From contig CAMQDS010000008.1 of NCBI GenBank assembly GCA_946999645.1, positions 1 through 64,000 on the forward strand: a stretch of 64,000 nt of DNA, written 5' to 3'. Shown here one piece after another: positions 43,391-51,484 of this stretch. The notes under the pieces were generated by a model. The model saw only the letters and a program-made list of their open reading frames with translations, searched no databases and had not been told where the DNA came from. Every line of letters begins with the position of its first letter. Position 1 is the first letter of the stretch. This stretch comes from an uncultured Bacteroidales bacterium. Its GTDB lineage: Bacteria > Bacteroidota > Bacteroidia > Bacteroidales > UBA932. Position numbers and translations under genes: made by a program.

Positions 43391-43748
43391 ATTCGTACAT
43401 ATTAACTTTACAAAGTTAACAAATATCTCTTAACATAACACATGTTTACAAAATAAGTGTATAAAAACATCTTATTACTACATTATAAATAATAACACGA
43501 AAGTTTGACACTCAATTAAATTAAAAATTAATGCAAAACTGTTATAAATTGTGCAATGCGTGCGTCATTCCGTCGGGAAGGGAAAGTCATCTGTCGGAGA
43601 ATTTGCTTTTCAATGAATTGAGGGTACATGGGATCTAACAAGAAAATCACCATGGGCAAATGAAGATCTGCCTCATGGTGATATATCAAAGAGAAAGTGG
43701 GGATCTGCTGCCACCCTCATCTTAAAAATTCAATATATACTAATTTTA
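43391..43748. other. Intergenic stretch between ATPase and PUL
   Basis: No gene is seen. The left part is AT-rich upstream sequence of the ATPase. The right part holds the PUL terminator at 43648-43680. I searched the minus strand here for a continuation of the truncated GH18 gene and found none in any frame. Confidence 0.6.
43648..43680 (-). terminator. Terminator of the PUL operon
   Basis: CACCATG-GGCA and TGCC-T-CATGGTG (43648-43658 and 43669-43680) pair with one bulge. On the minus strand the stem is followed by ATTTTCTTG. It lies about 70 bases after the last PUL gene. Confidence 0.65.
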
Positions 43749-44318
43749 TTATGCCGTCGCATAGGTAATGGTGTAATCCGGCACAAGTGAACCGCTATAA
43801 TTTGCATATTCGTCATCAAACCCAATTCCGTCAAGTCCGTACCTGTTGACAGCATAAGCAAGTATGGCTGCAAATTGGGTACTCTGAGCATCTGTCATAT
43901 TAGCCACGCCAATTCCCTGCCAATCACCGAGAACTGTTAGCAGGACTTTGATTCCTTTAGCCTGGAGAGTGGCTACATAAGTAGCTGCCCCACCATTCTC
44001 AAGTACATTGGTAAGTTTATCATTCAGATAAAGTGTAGGGGCCCCATTAACGTCCTTGTGAATGTTAGCCGCAAACAATTCTACGATGTCGATAAACGAC
44101 GTACCATTAGACATGGTGTAATCGCCTGCATTAAGAGGGTTGACATCATTTGTCTCGACATAAACTGCCATTTTTGGAATTTTCTGATTGAAAGATCTTG
44201 TCGAGACCATTGACTTCTCAGACTTAGCATTCTGAATCTGTGGCTGTTCAATTTCATTACATGAAAGAACACTGAATAAGGCTGTAAAAACAGCTGTAAC
44301 CTTAAATAAGTTTGTCAT
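43749..44318 (-). CDS. GH18 endo-glycosidase-like lipoprotein, C-terminally truncated
   Basis: This 189-residue protein has a lipoprotein signal (FTALFSVLSC, Cys20). It is the first half of a GH18 barrel like Endo H and the Bacteroides N-glycan endoglycosidases: KMAVYVETNDVNPLNAGDY, then KGIKVLLTVLGDWQGIG and the catalytic strand GLDGIGFDDEYANY. The family motif is DxxDxDxE; here it reads D163-G-I-G166-F-D168-D-E170, so the acid/base Glu and its neighbour are present but one Asp is Gly. About half the barrel is absent because the gene stops at 43749 and no continuation is visible. It is the last gene of the PUL and may be inactive or glycan-binding only. Confidence 0.8.
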   Translation of the reverse strand: MTNLFKVTAVFTALFSVLSCNEIEQPQIQNAKSEKSMVSTRSFNQKIPKMAVYVETNDVNPLNAGDYTMSNGTSFIDIVELFAANIHKDVNGAPTLYLNDKLTNVLENGGAATYVATLQAKGIKVLLTVLGDWQGIGVANMTDAQSTQFAAILAYAVNRYGLDGIGFDDEYANYSGSLVPDYTITYATA

Positions 44319-44330
44319 AATTTTAATAAT

Positions 44331-46055
44331 TTAGTTTAAAAATGAAGTCCATGATATGGATAAAATATCGAATGTATCATATGCTTGAGCCTTTTTATTG
44401 GAAGGGCAATTATTTTTGATTGTAACCTTGAAATCTCCCTCAACATTAATTTCTTTTTCCCACAACTGCTTTTTGCCTTCTAATGTAGCGAATGCAACAC
44501 CATCCCCATACTCAACAATAATGTTGTCATTATACAATTCAGCACCGGATGCAGATGTCAATTTGACGTTAATGGATATACCTTTCCTCATTGATTTATG
44601 CATAGTGTGATAGCCATATTCAATCCGCAATTTTTTGCATCCACCGGAAATAACCGGTGATTCCAATTGACCTGGAGCAGTTTTACCACCACTTAACCCT
44701 ACAATAGATTTAACGGACTCACCCTTAAAAAAGTCTTTAACTTCAAACAATTCAGTAATTGTAGTGGTCCAATTATCCGAAGAAGTGAAATTTCCAAAAG
44801 AGTACGGTGATTGCAAATAAGCCGGATCCTGATATAGAGATTCAAGATCCGCACTTTTCCATTTTTCCTCCACGACGACCTTTGCCTGCTGGACAATATT
44901 GAAAGACTGGACTTTGGCACCTCCAACACGGACTTCCACCTCAGCAGTTCTTTGAGTTGATTCAGGGTTCGGAGCGACAGAGAATGTCACCTTATCAGTG
45001 CGCAGAGCCTTTGTCTCCACAAGGGTAATCCAAGCTTTTGCCGCTTCCGGAATGACTATTTCGTAGTCAAGATTCGTTGTGATCGCTACAGTTACAGAGC
45101 CGCCTTCTGCAGGAACCGGTGTCGCATCTGCCTGCACATCGAGTTTACCTTCAGCAACAGAGAGAACTTTTCCGGACATCACCCCATTACCGTTTACAGC
45201 CACAATCATGATAGACGCATCCACGACAGGAGTCGGAGCCGTAATCGCGAGTTTTCCCTTAGTTGCTGAAGTAGGATTGACAACTACGGTGTAGCCATTT
45301 TCAGTAAGAGCTCTAACAACAGCATTCTCCGCAGAAATGAGAGAATAGTCCACATTAATGGTCTCTCCCGCCTTAATCCCAATTTCATTGGCTTTAATAA
45401 CGAGTGCGAAGTTCTGTCCTTTAGGAATTACAATCTTCCTATCGGACAGCTCGATAATAACTGTATTGTTTTCCGGATCTTCGCGCACATCCTTTATCAG
45501 ACCTATTCCAGAAGTACCTGCATCACCGATAACAACCCATTCAGTTCCATTAGTAGAGAAAAGGAATTTACCGTTTTCTACTTTAATCTTAGGAACAGTC
45601 ACTTCCGCCGTAGCCGGAACCTTCTGACCATTGACCAGCAGCCATTCGCCATCAAGAGTCCAGTAAAATTTATTATCAGTGTCTTGACGGATACTGATAA
45701 CAGGAGATTTACCGTCCTTGCCATTCACACCGTCAGTTCCATTTTTACCATCCAAACCCTTTTCACCATTGTAAACGGTAACGGTGCCGGATTTTTTGAA
45801 TGTAATCGTATAGCCGTTGCCGGCAGGCAGTTTCTCGACAGATACAATCTGGTCTCGGTTATTCAAAGCGTCAACCGCAGTAACCAAGGAGGTTAAGTTG
45901 CTGTTTAATTTTTCCACGAGCAATCGAAGTTCTGTGACTTGTGATTCGAGTTTGTTAACTCTGCCTTTTATTTCAGTGTCATCATAATTCTGACATCCTG
46001 TAAAGGATAATACAAGCACTGAAATCAATGATAGGATTCTTGTAAATATTTTCAT
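44331..46055 (-). CDS. Surface lipoprotein with coiled coil, collagen-like and BACON domains
   Basis: This 574-residue protein has a lipoprotein signal (LISVLVLSFTGC). An N-terminal coiled coil (IKGRVNKLESQVTELRLLVE) is followed by a short Gly-x-y collagen-like run (EKGLDGKNGTDGVNGKDGK) and the DUF4988-type segment seen in PUL lipoproteins. Then come several Ig-like modules, a BACON domain (AEGGSVTVAITTNLDYEIVIP, ending VQSFNIVQQ) and a C-terminal beta-rich domain that could bind glycan. It probably extends as a stalk from the outer membrane to present a binding domain. It is 12 bases upstream of the truncated GH18 gene. Confidence 0.75.
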   Translation of the reverse strand: MKIFTRILSLISVLVLSFTGCQNYDDTEIKGRVNKLESQVTELRLLVEKLNSNLTSLVTAVDALNNRDQIVSVEKLPAGNGYTITFKKSGTVTVYNGEKGLDGKNGTDGVNGKDGKSPVISIRQDTDNKFYWTLDGEWLLVNGQKVPATAEVTVPKIKVENGKFLFSTNGTEWVVIGDAGTSGIGLIKDVREDPENNTVIIELSDRKIVIPKGQNFALVIKANEIGIKAGETINVDYSLISAENAVVRALTENGYTVVVNPTSATKGKLAITAPTPVVDASIMIVAVNGNGVMSGKVLSVAEGKLDVQADATPVPAEGGSVTVAITTNLDYEIVIPEAAKAWITLVETKALRTDKVTFSVAPNPESTQRTAEVEVRVGGAKVQSFNIVQQAKVVVEEKWKSADLESLYQDPAYLQSPYSFGNFTSSDNWTTTITELFEVKDFFKGESVKSIVGLSGGKTAPGQLESPVISGGCKKLRIEYGYHTMHKSMRKGISINVKLTSASGAELYNDNIIVEYGDGVAFATLEGKKQLWEKEINVEGDFKVTIKNNCPSNKKAQAYDTFDILSISWTSFLN

Positions 46056-46153
46056 ATTCTATTCCTTAAGATAAATGGTCTCCGATAATTTGCAGATCCT
46101 TACCGGAGACCTGGTTATTAGATATTATAAAATGTTAATTGTCATTGATATAG

Positions 46154-47710
46154 CTACCAATCCTTGCCCCATTTATTATAGTTTGTAGGATGAGACGGGG
46201 TAAAGACGAAATTGGTCAGCCGCCTCACATTTATCTGAAGATCGTTACTATACCATACACCTATGAATTGAGACATAATATTTGCACCTTCGTAAGAGTC
46301 CTGAAGAACGGATCGGACATCATAGAAAACAGAGATATTGCTATTTGTGAACTCACTCTTGTCATATTGTCCGAGTGTAAAGAGCGACTCGTCCAGTTTC
46401 CTATAGCACGTCACATTGCAGATACCATATCTTCTCGGATTCAGCCCGGCAAAAGGCTTGCGAGGATGACGTTTTGAAACGGCCGGCAATTCAGGATGCC
46501 AGGGATCCACAATTTGGACAGGCTCATCACTTCCGCAGTATCCGGACCAGGCATAGTCGATGTATTCGCCAACCTTTATTCCTCCAGTGGCTTCCGTGTC
46601 CCAAAAGTACTCGGTCGGTTTCTCGTAGTCCGTAACTGTCAGCAGTCTGTTCGGACCGAGGAGTTCGCGCAGCCTCTTTATGAGTTTCGGATATGAAGTA
46701 GTATTCACTTTTGGGAAACCTTTTTCTTCAGAAACAGCATAGTTGGCGTTGCGATCCCAAAGATTGATGCCGTCAAGTCCATAGTAATCTACGATTTTCT
46801 TCACAGAACCGGCGAACTCACCAATTTGATTGTCTGTCAAATTGCAGAAACCTATACCCTGTGCTCCGCCGTCAATGCAGATACAGACCTTGCGTCCACT
46901 CTCCTGCAGCGGAAGGACGCGCTCGGTGAAATGTTCGAGCACATAGCGAAGATCATTATTCAGTTTAAGTTCCGCCTTGCCGGATTTGCTATTATAATAA
47001 ATGGATGCCTGACGCAAATTAACTATATTGCCAAGTCCCCTGTGATAGTTTCTGTCACGAAAATTTTCAAGGATGAAATCATTGGCAAGTCTCGGGTCGA
47101 AAACTGCGGTATTCAGATAAAATACGGTGAACATATCCTCCCCTTTATAGAGTTCGTACCCATCAGGGTCAGAATATGTGTCCCTCACAGTTACATCAAC
47201 ATAGACGTTCTTTGCCGTTGAGCCGTTCCATAATGAAGAAACGGATAAAGGAAGCAAGTACCTTCCTGCATCCAGAACATTAGCCAACGGGTTCATTGCA
47301 AAAAGCCTGAGTTGTGTCACCGCAGTGGATGTAGCCCCTTCATGTAAATCGAGAGTCCGTTTGTCTATAAACTTATAGAAAGGCTCAGGAAGCAGCTTAT
47401 AATCAATGCCTTTCATACGACTATACTCTTTGACAACCTTCTTATCGCCGACATTGATCTGGATAATCTGTTCCTCTTTCGCAGGATGCGTGGCGTCTGC
47501 AAAGAGACCGAAGGTCTTGAACCCGTCCCCCTTTCGCAATACCACTTTCAGCACATTGTCAGCAGTATTCTCGGCACGGAGAGAGATAGTAGTCTCTTTG
47601 CCGGAGAGGTCTTGAAGAGCCTCTGGAGCATATTCAATTGACAAATCCCGGCATCCAGCAAGGAGTGTCACAGGTAAAGCCACTAACAGAATCATGTATC
47701 TCTTTTTCAT
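46154..47710 (-). CDS. Surface glycan-binding lipoprotein: DUF1735 plus inactive GH18-like domain
   Basis: This 518-residue protein has a lipoprotein signal (VALPVTLLAGC). An N-terminal DUF1735 Ig-like domain (about 30-190) is followed by a GH18-type barrel (FTVFYLNTAVFDPRLAND, then KVCICIDGGAQGIGFCNL and DYYGLDGINLWDRNANY). The catalytic DxxDxDxE reads DGINLWDR (about 313-320): the acid/base Glu is Arg and the middle Asp residues are lost, so it cannot act as a GH18 hydrolase. In the high-mannose N-glycan PULs of Bacteroides such proteins bind glycan at the cell surface. It starts four bases from the previous gene. Confidence 0.82.
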   Translation of the reverse strand: MKKRYMILLVALPVTLLAGCRDLSIEYAPEALQDLSGKETTISLRAENTADNVLKVVLRKGDGFKTFGLFADATHPAKEEQIIQINVGDKKVVKEYSRMKGIDYKLLPEPFYKFIDKRTLDLHEGATSTAVTQLRLFAMNPLANVLDAGRYLLPLSVSSLWNGSTAKNVYVDVTVRDTYSDPDGYELYKGEDMFTVFYLNTAVFDPRLANDFILENFRDRNYHRGLGNIVNLRQASIYYNSKSGKAELKLNNDLRYVLEHFTERVLPLQESGRKVCICIDGGAQGIGFCNLTDNQIGEFAGSVKKIVDYYGLDGINLWDRNANYAVSEEKGFPKVNTTSYPKLIKRLRELLGPNRLLTVTDYEKPTEYFWDTEATGGIKVGEYIDYAWSGYCGSDEPVQIVDPWHPELPAVSKRHPRKPFAGLNPRRYGICNVTCYRKLDESLFTLGQYDKSEFTNSNISVFYDVRSVLQDSYEGANIMSQFIGVWYSNDLQINVRRLTNFVFTPSHPTNYNKWGKDW

Positions 47711-47713
47711 ATT

Positions 47714-49003
47714 CTATTCCTCCTCTTTGTTAATTTCCCTGATCTCGATTCCAGCCGGCCAGATTATGTCGCTGACAGCCTTCCCATGGTTGCCGACCCA
47801 AGAGTAGTCCTTGACTGTATTGCCTTCGCCATCGTTGAATTTCCAATACCCGATAAGATCTTTCTGTTCCTTCGGATTCTCAATCCTATACATATTTTTC
47901 CATATTTCATCCCGGGTCCTGGCAACTCTCCATACTCTTGCCTCGGCAATTTTGCCCTGCAAAGGACGGAAGTTATTGTAAGACTTGCCAATGAAGAACT
48001 GATAGGCTTCTGGCATTCCTAAAGCCCTCATTGCCAATGTAATCTTGTTATCCGCTGTCGGCCCTGCGACTCCAGCTTCCTTCACTTCGTTAATCAATTT
48101 AGCATTGACATAAATTCTTGCGACCCTTTCATTCTGGTCGTAGGTGCAGGCAACGTGGTACCACGAGCCCGAATAGAGTTTCTTCGCCGGATCGCTCTTT
48201 GAAGGCAGTTTTCCGAACTGGGAACCGTTGCCGCTGCCGTCAAACTGAAGACATTGACGTTCGAAGTTTGCGTCTCCGATGCGAAGAAGAAGGTATTGCT
48301 CAACTCCCATGACTGTAGAGATATTGCATACACCATCTTTGTTCTCCAAGTCGAAACGGTCCACATTTATGAGAGCCTCGTATGTGAGGGCAGTGAGACC
48401 GTTATAGGCATCTGCAACTTTTCCCGGAGTGTCCATAAGGGGGAATTCAATCCAATTATCCGTAAGTTGAGCCGCTACAGTGATTGCAGATGAACGTTTC
48501 ACCAGATAGTAGACTACGGACGAGCCGTCCATTGTCGGAATATCCCCCGAAGCGAGACTAACAGGAAGAAGATAGGTCTTGTCAATCTCCATGGCACCGG
48601 TCTGTTCTTCTCCCTGTCCCATAAGATTTTTTAGCCCTATGGATACTTTCCCTGAATTCACTTTCCCGGCTTCTATGGTAACAGAAACTGGGGAGAAGTC
48701 AAGATATTTATCCGGAAGAAGCTGATAATCAGTGCTATATTGATGATTATATGTATCCACTAATGAAGGATCCACTGAAACAGTCGCTTTCACATCCTTA
48801 TCTGAAGGGTAAGCGAGCATGACGCAAAGCTGTTTTTCCAAACTGCTGACCCTGTTGCCAAAGGTTGCAGCCTGAGTCTGGCTGGTGGCACTCACATCAA
48901 GATAAGCACAGTTGTCGAAGACGCGGTTAATAGGCTCGAATCTGTTACAGGAGACGAGTAATGCCAGAACAGCGATACGAATTATGAAGTTATATTTTCT
49001 CAT
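47714..49003 (-). CDS. Lipoprotein with DUF1735 and LamG/concanavalin-like domain
   Basis: This 429-residue protein has a lipoprotein signal (RIAVLALLVSC). The first part is a DUF1735-like domain (QLCVMLAYPSDKDVKATVSVD, then YLLPVSLASGDIPTMDGSS). From about residue 205 a LamG/pentraxin-type jelly roll follows (TYEALINVDRF, QCLQFDGSGNGSQFG, GSWYHVACTYDQNERVARIYVNAKLI and KIAEARVWRVARTRDEI). LamG domains of this kind occur in PUL proteins that bind glycans. It has no enzymatic motif. It lies between two GH18-like proteins in the operon. Confidence 0.82.
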   Translation of the reverse strand: MRKYNFIIRIAVLALLVSCNRFEPINRVFDNCAYLDVSATSQTQAATFGNRVSSLEKQLCVMLAYPSDKDVKATVSVDPSLVDTYNHQYSTDYQLLPDKYLDFSPVSVTIEAGKVNSGKVSIGLKNLMGQGEEQTGAMEIDKTYLLPVSLASGDIPTMDGSSVVYYLVKRSSAITVAAQLTDNWIEFPLMDTPGKVADAYNGLTALTYEALINVDRFDLENKDGVCNISTVMGVEQYLLLRIGDANFERQCLQFDGSGNGSQFGKLPSKSDPAKKLYSGSWYHVACTYDQNERVARIYVNAKLINEVKEAGVAGPTADNKITLAMRALGMPEAYQFFIGKSYNNFRPLQGKIAEARVWRVARTRDEIWKNMYRIENPKEQKDLIGYWKFNDGEGNTVKDYSWVGNHGKAVSDIIWPAGIEIREINKEEE

Positions 49004-49017
49004 ATTCTTTACACTTT

Positions 49018-49890
49018 TTAAGGATTCAATCTATGAATTATGGAACGAAGGTTCGACCAGTTCATATCATAGTGATAATAGTCAGACTCAATGTCGTAAA
49101 TAGCAAGTCCTGCCATAGGGCCATAGTTTATAACATTATCCGCCATAGCATCAAGCACCGGCAATTCTACATTTTCCGGATTACGGAAAGAGCCTTCCTT
49201 CGAGACGGAGAGCAGCATCCTGTCTCTTGGGACTCCTGCTTTCAGAACATCGCTCAGAAAATTTCTGAGATCGAAGTCGGTTTCTATTGTCTCTGACGCA
49301 AGCACGAAAAGATCTATCTTATCTATGTCGTCCCCTGATAGGATTTCAGGATTACCCTCAAACACAAGTATTTGATTTGCCGTTTTTGCCGCTGACAGCC
49401 TGTCAATCGCAGCAGATGCACTCTCGGAGGTCGATGCAGTGAAAGAAAACCCGTCAAGCGAGTGCTTTGACACTGTGGTGATAGCCTTGTCGATTGCTGT
49501 TCCGGCATTTTTAGCTTCGGAGAGATCGATTTGATATAGGACCTTGATATTCACCGACTTCATTCTCGCCATATCTTCTGCGTCATATTCAGAGAAGTTC
49601 TCGGCATTGGTGAGACTTACCAAATCAAGACTGTCCGGAAGACTCCTCAAACTACCCTTCTCATTTTGAACGCCATTCGGAGAGTTTTCAAAGCGGATAT
49701 ACGTCAATTTATGTGGGCGGCTCTTGTAATCACGCACCCTTGCCTGGTATTCCGCCCATTCTGTCGGGTTTTTCTCCCACGGCATTGTCTCATTTATACC
49801 GACACTCTCTACCTCCGTCCAACCAGAGCAGGCGGCAATGAGCATAGCGGAAAGAGAGATAGCGAGCAGAGGTTTCAATATATTCTTCAT
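49018..49890 (-). CDS. GH18-fold lipoprotein with lost active site
   Basis: This 290-residue protein has a lipoprotein signal (AISLSAMLIAACSG). The barrel can be followed from KLTYIRFENSPNG through VNIKVLYQIDLS to the motif strand HSLDGFSFTAS, where DxxDxDxE has become D146-G-F-S-F-T-A-S153. Both the middle Asp residues and the Glu are gone. It is probably a surface glycan-binding protein, the usual role of the gene that follows susD in such loci. It has some hydrophilic linker (YQARVRDYKSRP) between the lipid anchor and the barrel. Confidence 0.8.
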   Translation of the reverse strand: MKNILKPLLAISLSAMLIAACSGWTEVESVGINETMPWEKNPTEWAEYQARVRDYKSRPHKLTYIRFENSPNGVQNEKGSLRSLPDSLDLVSLTNAENFSEYDAEDMARMKSVNIKVLYQIDLSEAKNAGTAIDKAITTVSKHSLDGFSFTASTSESASAAIDRLSAAKTANQILVFEGNPEILSGDDIDKIDLFVLASETIETDFDLRNFLSDVLKAGVPRDRMLLSVSKEGSFRNPENVELPVLDAMADNVINYGPMAGLAIYDIESDYYHYDMNWSNLRSIIHRLNP

Positions 49891-49893
49891 TGT

Positions 49894-51465
49894 CTATTGT
49901 TTTATAGAGTTGTACGATTTGCAGTCCCACCAAACTCTGGTACAGAATGTATCTCCGCTGCCCTCGGTAGATTCCGAATTCAGCATTGAAATAGCATCGC
50001 TCAAGTTTGCCCCGTTTCCGGAATATTCCTCTACAGGATATGTAAGTCTCCTTGCATGATGATTCAAGTCAACATTATCCGGTCCCAGGTTCTGAGGAGC
50101 TGGAAGCAGTTTAGGATAGCCGGTCCTGCGATATTCGGCCCAGGCTTCGTTGCCTAACGGGAAAATTGCAATCCATTTTTGAGTGATAATCTGCTCCAAA
50201 TTAGTCTCTTCATCTCCTTTCTCATCCCATGCGACTTTACACTCTGTCGTCTTGGACGCAGCACTGTATTTTCCCAACGGGTCTATATACTGAACCGGTG
50301 TGCTGGTAACATCACTTAGGTAGGCATCGACTCCCGATGCACCTTTTTCGGCAAACGACAGGCGTATTCCATTCTCGTAGTATTCCTTGGCCTTAACTTT
50401 ATCTCTGGCAAATCGAAGTTGATACTCGGACAGAAGGAAATTCACCTCCGCTGCATTCATCCATAGAATCGGGCTGTCGGAATTTACAATAAGGTTCGAA
50501 TAAGCATTTATCGCCTCACTTTTCTTTGAGACAGTCGAACCAATGCGAATTCCAACATACTGCGGATTGTTTCCAGTACTCTTGAGAAACATTTTCTCAA
50601 GTCGGGGGTCGTTGTAACCGACCATATAGCAAAGGATGTCAGCTCCGACCCTATGATCATTCCAACTGTTATAAATCAGAGGCATCCTGTTTTCAGTCGG
50701 TTTCAATAAAGCATTGTCTTCATTGGAAAGAATAAGTCCGGATGAAATAGCCTCTTCCGCTTTTTTGCGTGCAAGTTCAGGATTTCTGTAGCTTATTCTC
50801 ATAGACATCCTTAACTTAAGAGAGTTGGCATACTTGAGCCATTGAGATATATTCCCGGAATAGACTCTGTCGTATGTACTCCATCCGGAAGAAGGAAGTC
50901 CCACATTGGCAGAAAACGCCTTAATCGCATCATCAAGTTCATCGAACATTTCTTTATAGACAGCTTCCTGCGAATCGTATTTTACATTTACCTTCTCCGT
51001 CTTTAATATATCGCTGTACGGAATCGGTCCATAGTTATCAGTAAGACGCTGCATTACCGCCACGCGGAGAAGACTTGCGAAGGCTCGTGCAACTTTGTCC
51101 TCTGTCCCCCCGACAATTCCCCGGTATGGAGTATAGAGCTCAGTTATGATGTCCGAGAATGTCGCCTTGAGCCAGCCAGTCGAAGGGTTGAATGTCTCGA
51201 AACGAGTCTGCCAAGTATCCACTGTACTTCCGACAAAACCGCCGAAAGGTCCACCTGAAAGGCTTTCAATGAACTGATATTGATGTTCCTCGACAGGAAC
51301 GACAAGACTTTGCAATGCAAGCACCTTGGTACCTGTACGATAGTTTTTCGCTTCCAACTGATCAGATGTAACCTGATTCGGATTGGTATTCAACCTATCG
51401 AAACGGTCTGTACAAGAGAGAAGCGTCAGTGTAATGACGGTGCATATTATTAAATTCTTTCCCAT
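49894..51465 (-). CDS. susD: SusD/RagB-family glycan-binding lipoprotein
   Basis: This roughly 523-residue surface lipoprotein (signal ICTVITLTLLSC) pairs with the SusC transporter. It has the SusD N-terminal DRFDRLNTNPNQ, tetratricopeptide-like helices (RAFASLLRVAVMQRLTDNYGPIPYSDIL, QWLKYANSLKLRMSMRIS) and a C-terminal region with LEQIITQKWIAIFPLGNEAWAEYRRTGYP, the SusD-like_2 type. The longest frame starts at TTG 51495 inside susC; the ATG at 51465 has GGAG ahead of it and gives the best signal peptide, and 51483 is possible. It acts as a lid on SusC and delivers glycan. Confidence 0.92.
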   Translation of the reverse strand: MGKNLIICTVITLTLLSCTDRFDRLNTNPNQVTSDQLEAKNYRTGTKVLALQSLVVPVEEHQYQFIESLSGGPFGGFVGSTVDTWQTRFETFNPSTGWLKATFSDIITELYTPYRGIVGGTEDKVARAFASLLRVAVMQRLTDNYGPIPYSDILKTEKVNVKYDSQEAVYKEMFDELDDAIKAFSANVGLPSSGWSTYDRVYSGNISQWLKYANSLKLRMSMRISYRNPELARKKAEEAISSGLILSNEDNALLKPTENRMPLIYNSWNDHRVGADILCYMVGYNDPRLEKMFLKSTGNNPQYVGIRIGSTVSKKSEAINAYSNLIVNSDSPILWMNAAEVNFLLSEYQLRFARDKVKAKEYYENGIRLSFAEKGASGVDAYLSDVTSTPVQYIDPLGKYSAASKTTECKVAWDEKGDEETNLEQIITQKWIAIFPLGNEAWAEYRRTGYPKLLPAPQNLGPDNVDLNHHARRLTYPVEEYSGNGANLSDAISMLNSESTEGSGDTFCTRVWWDCKSYNSIKQ

Positions 51466-51484
51466 AATATATTTCTCCATCATT

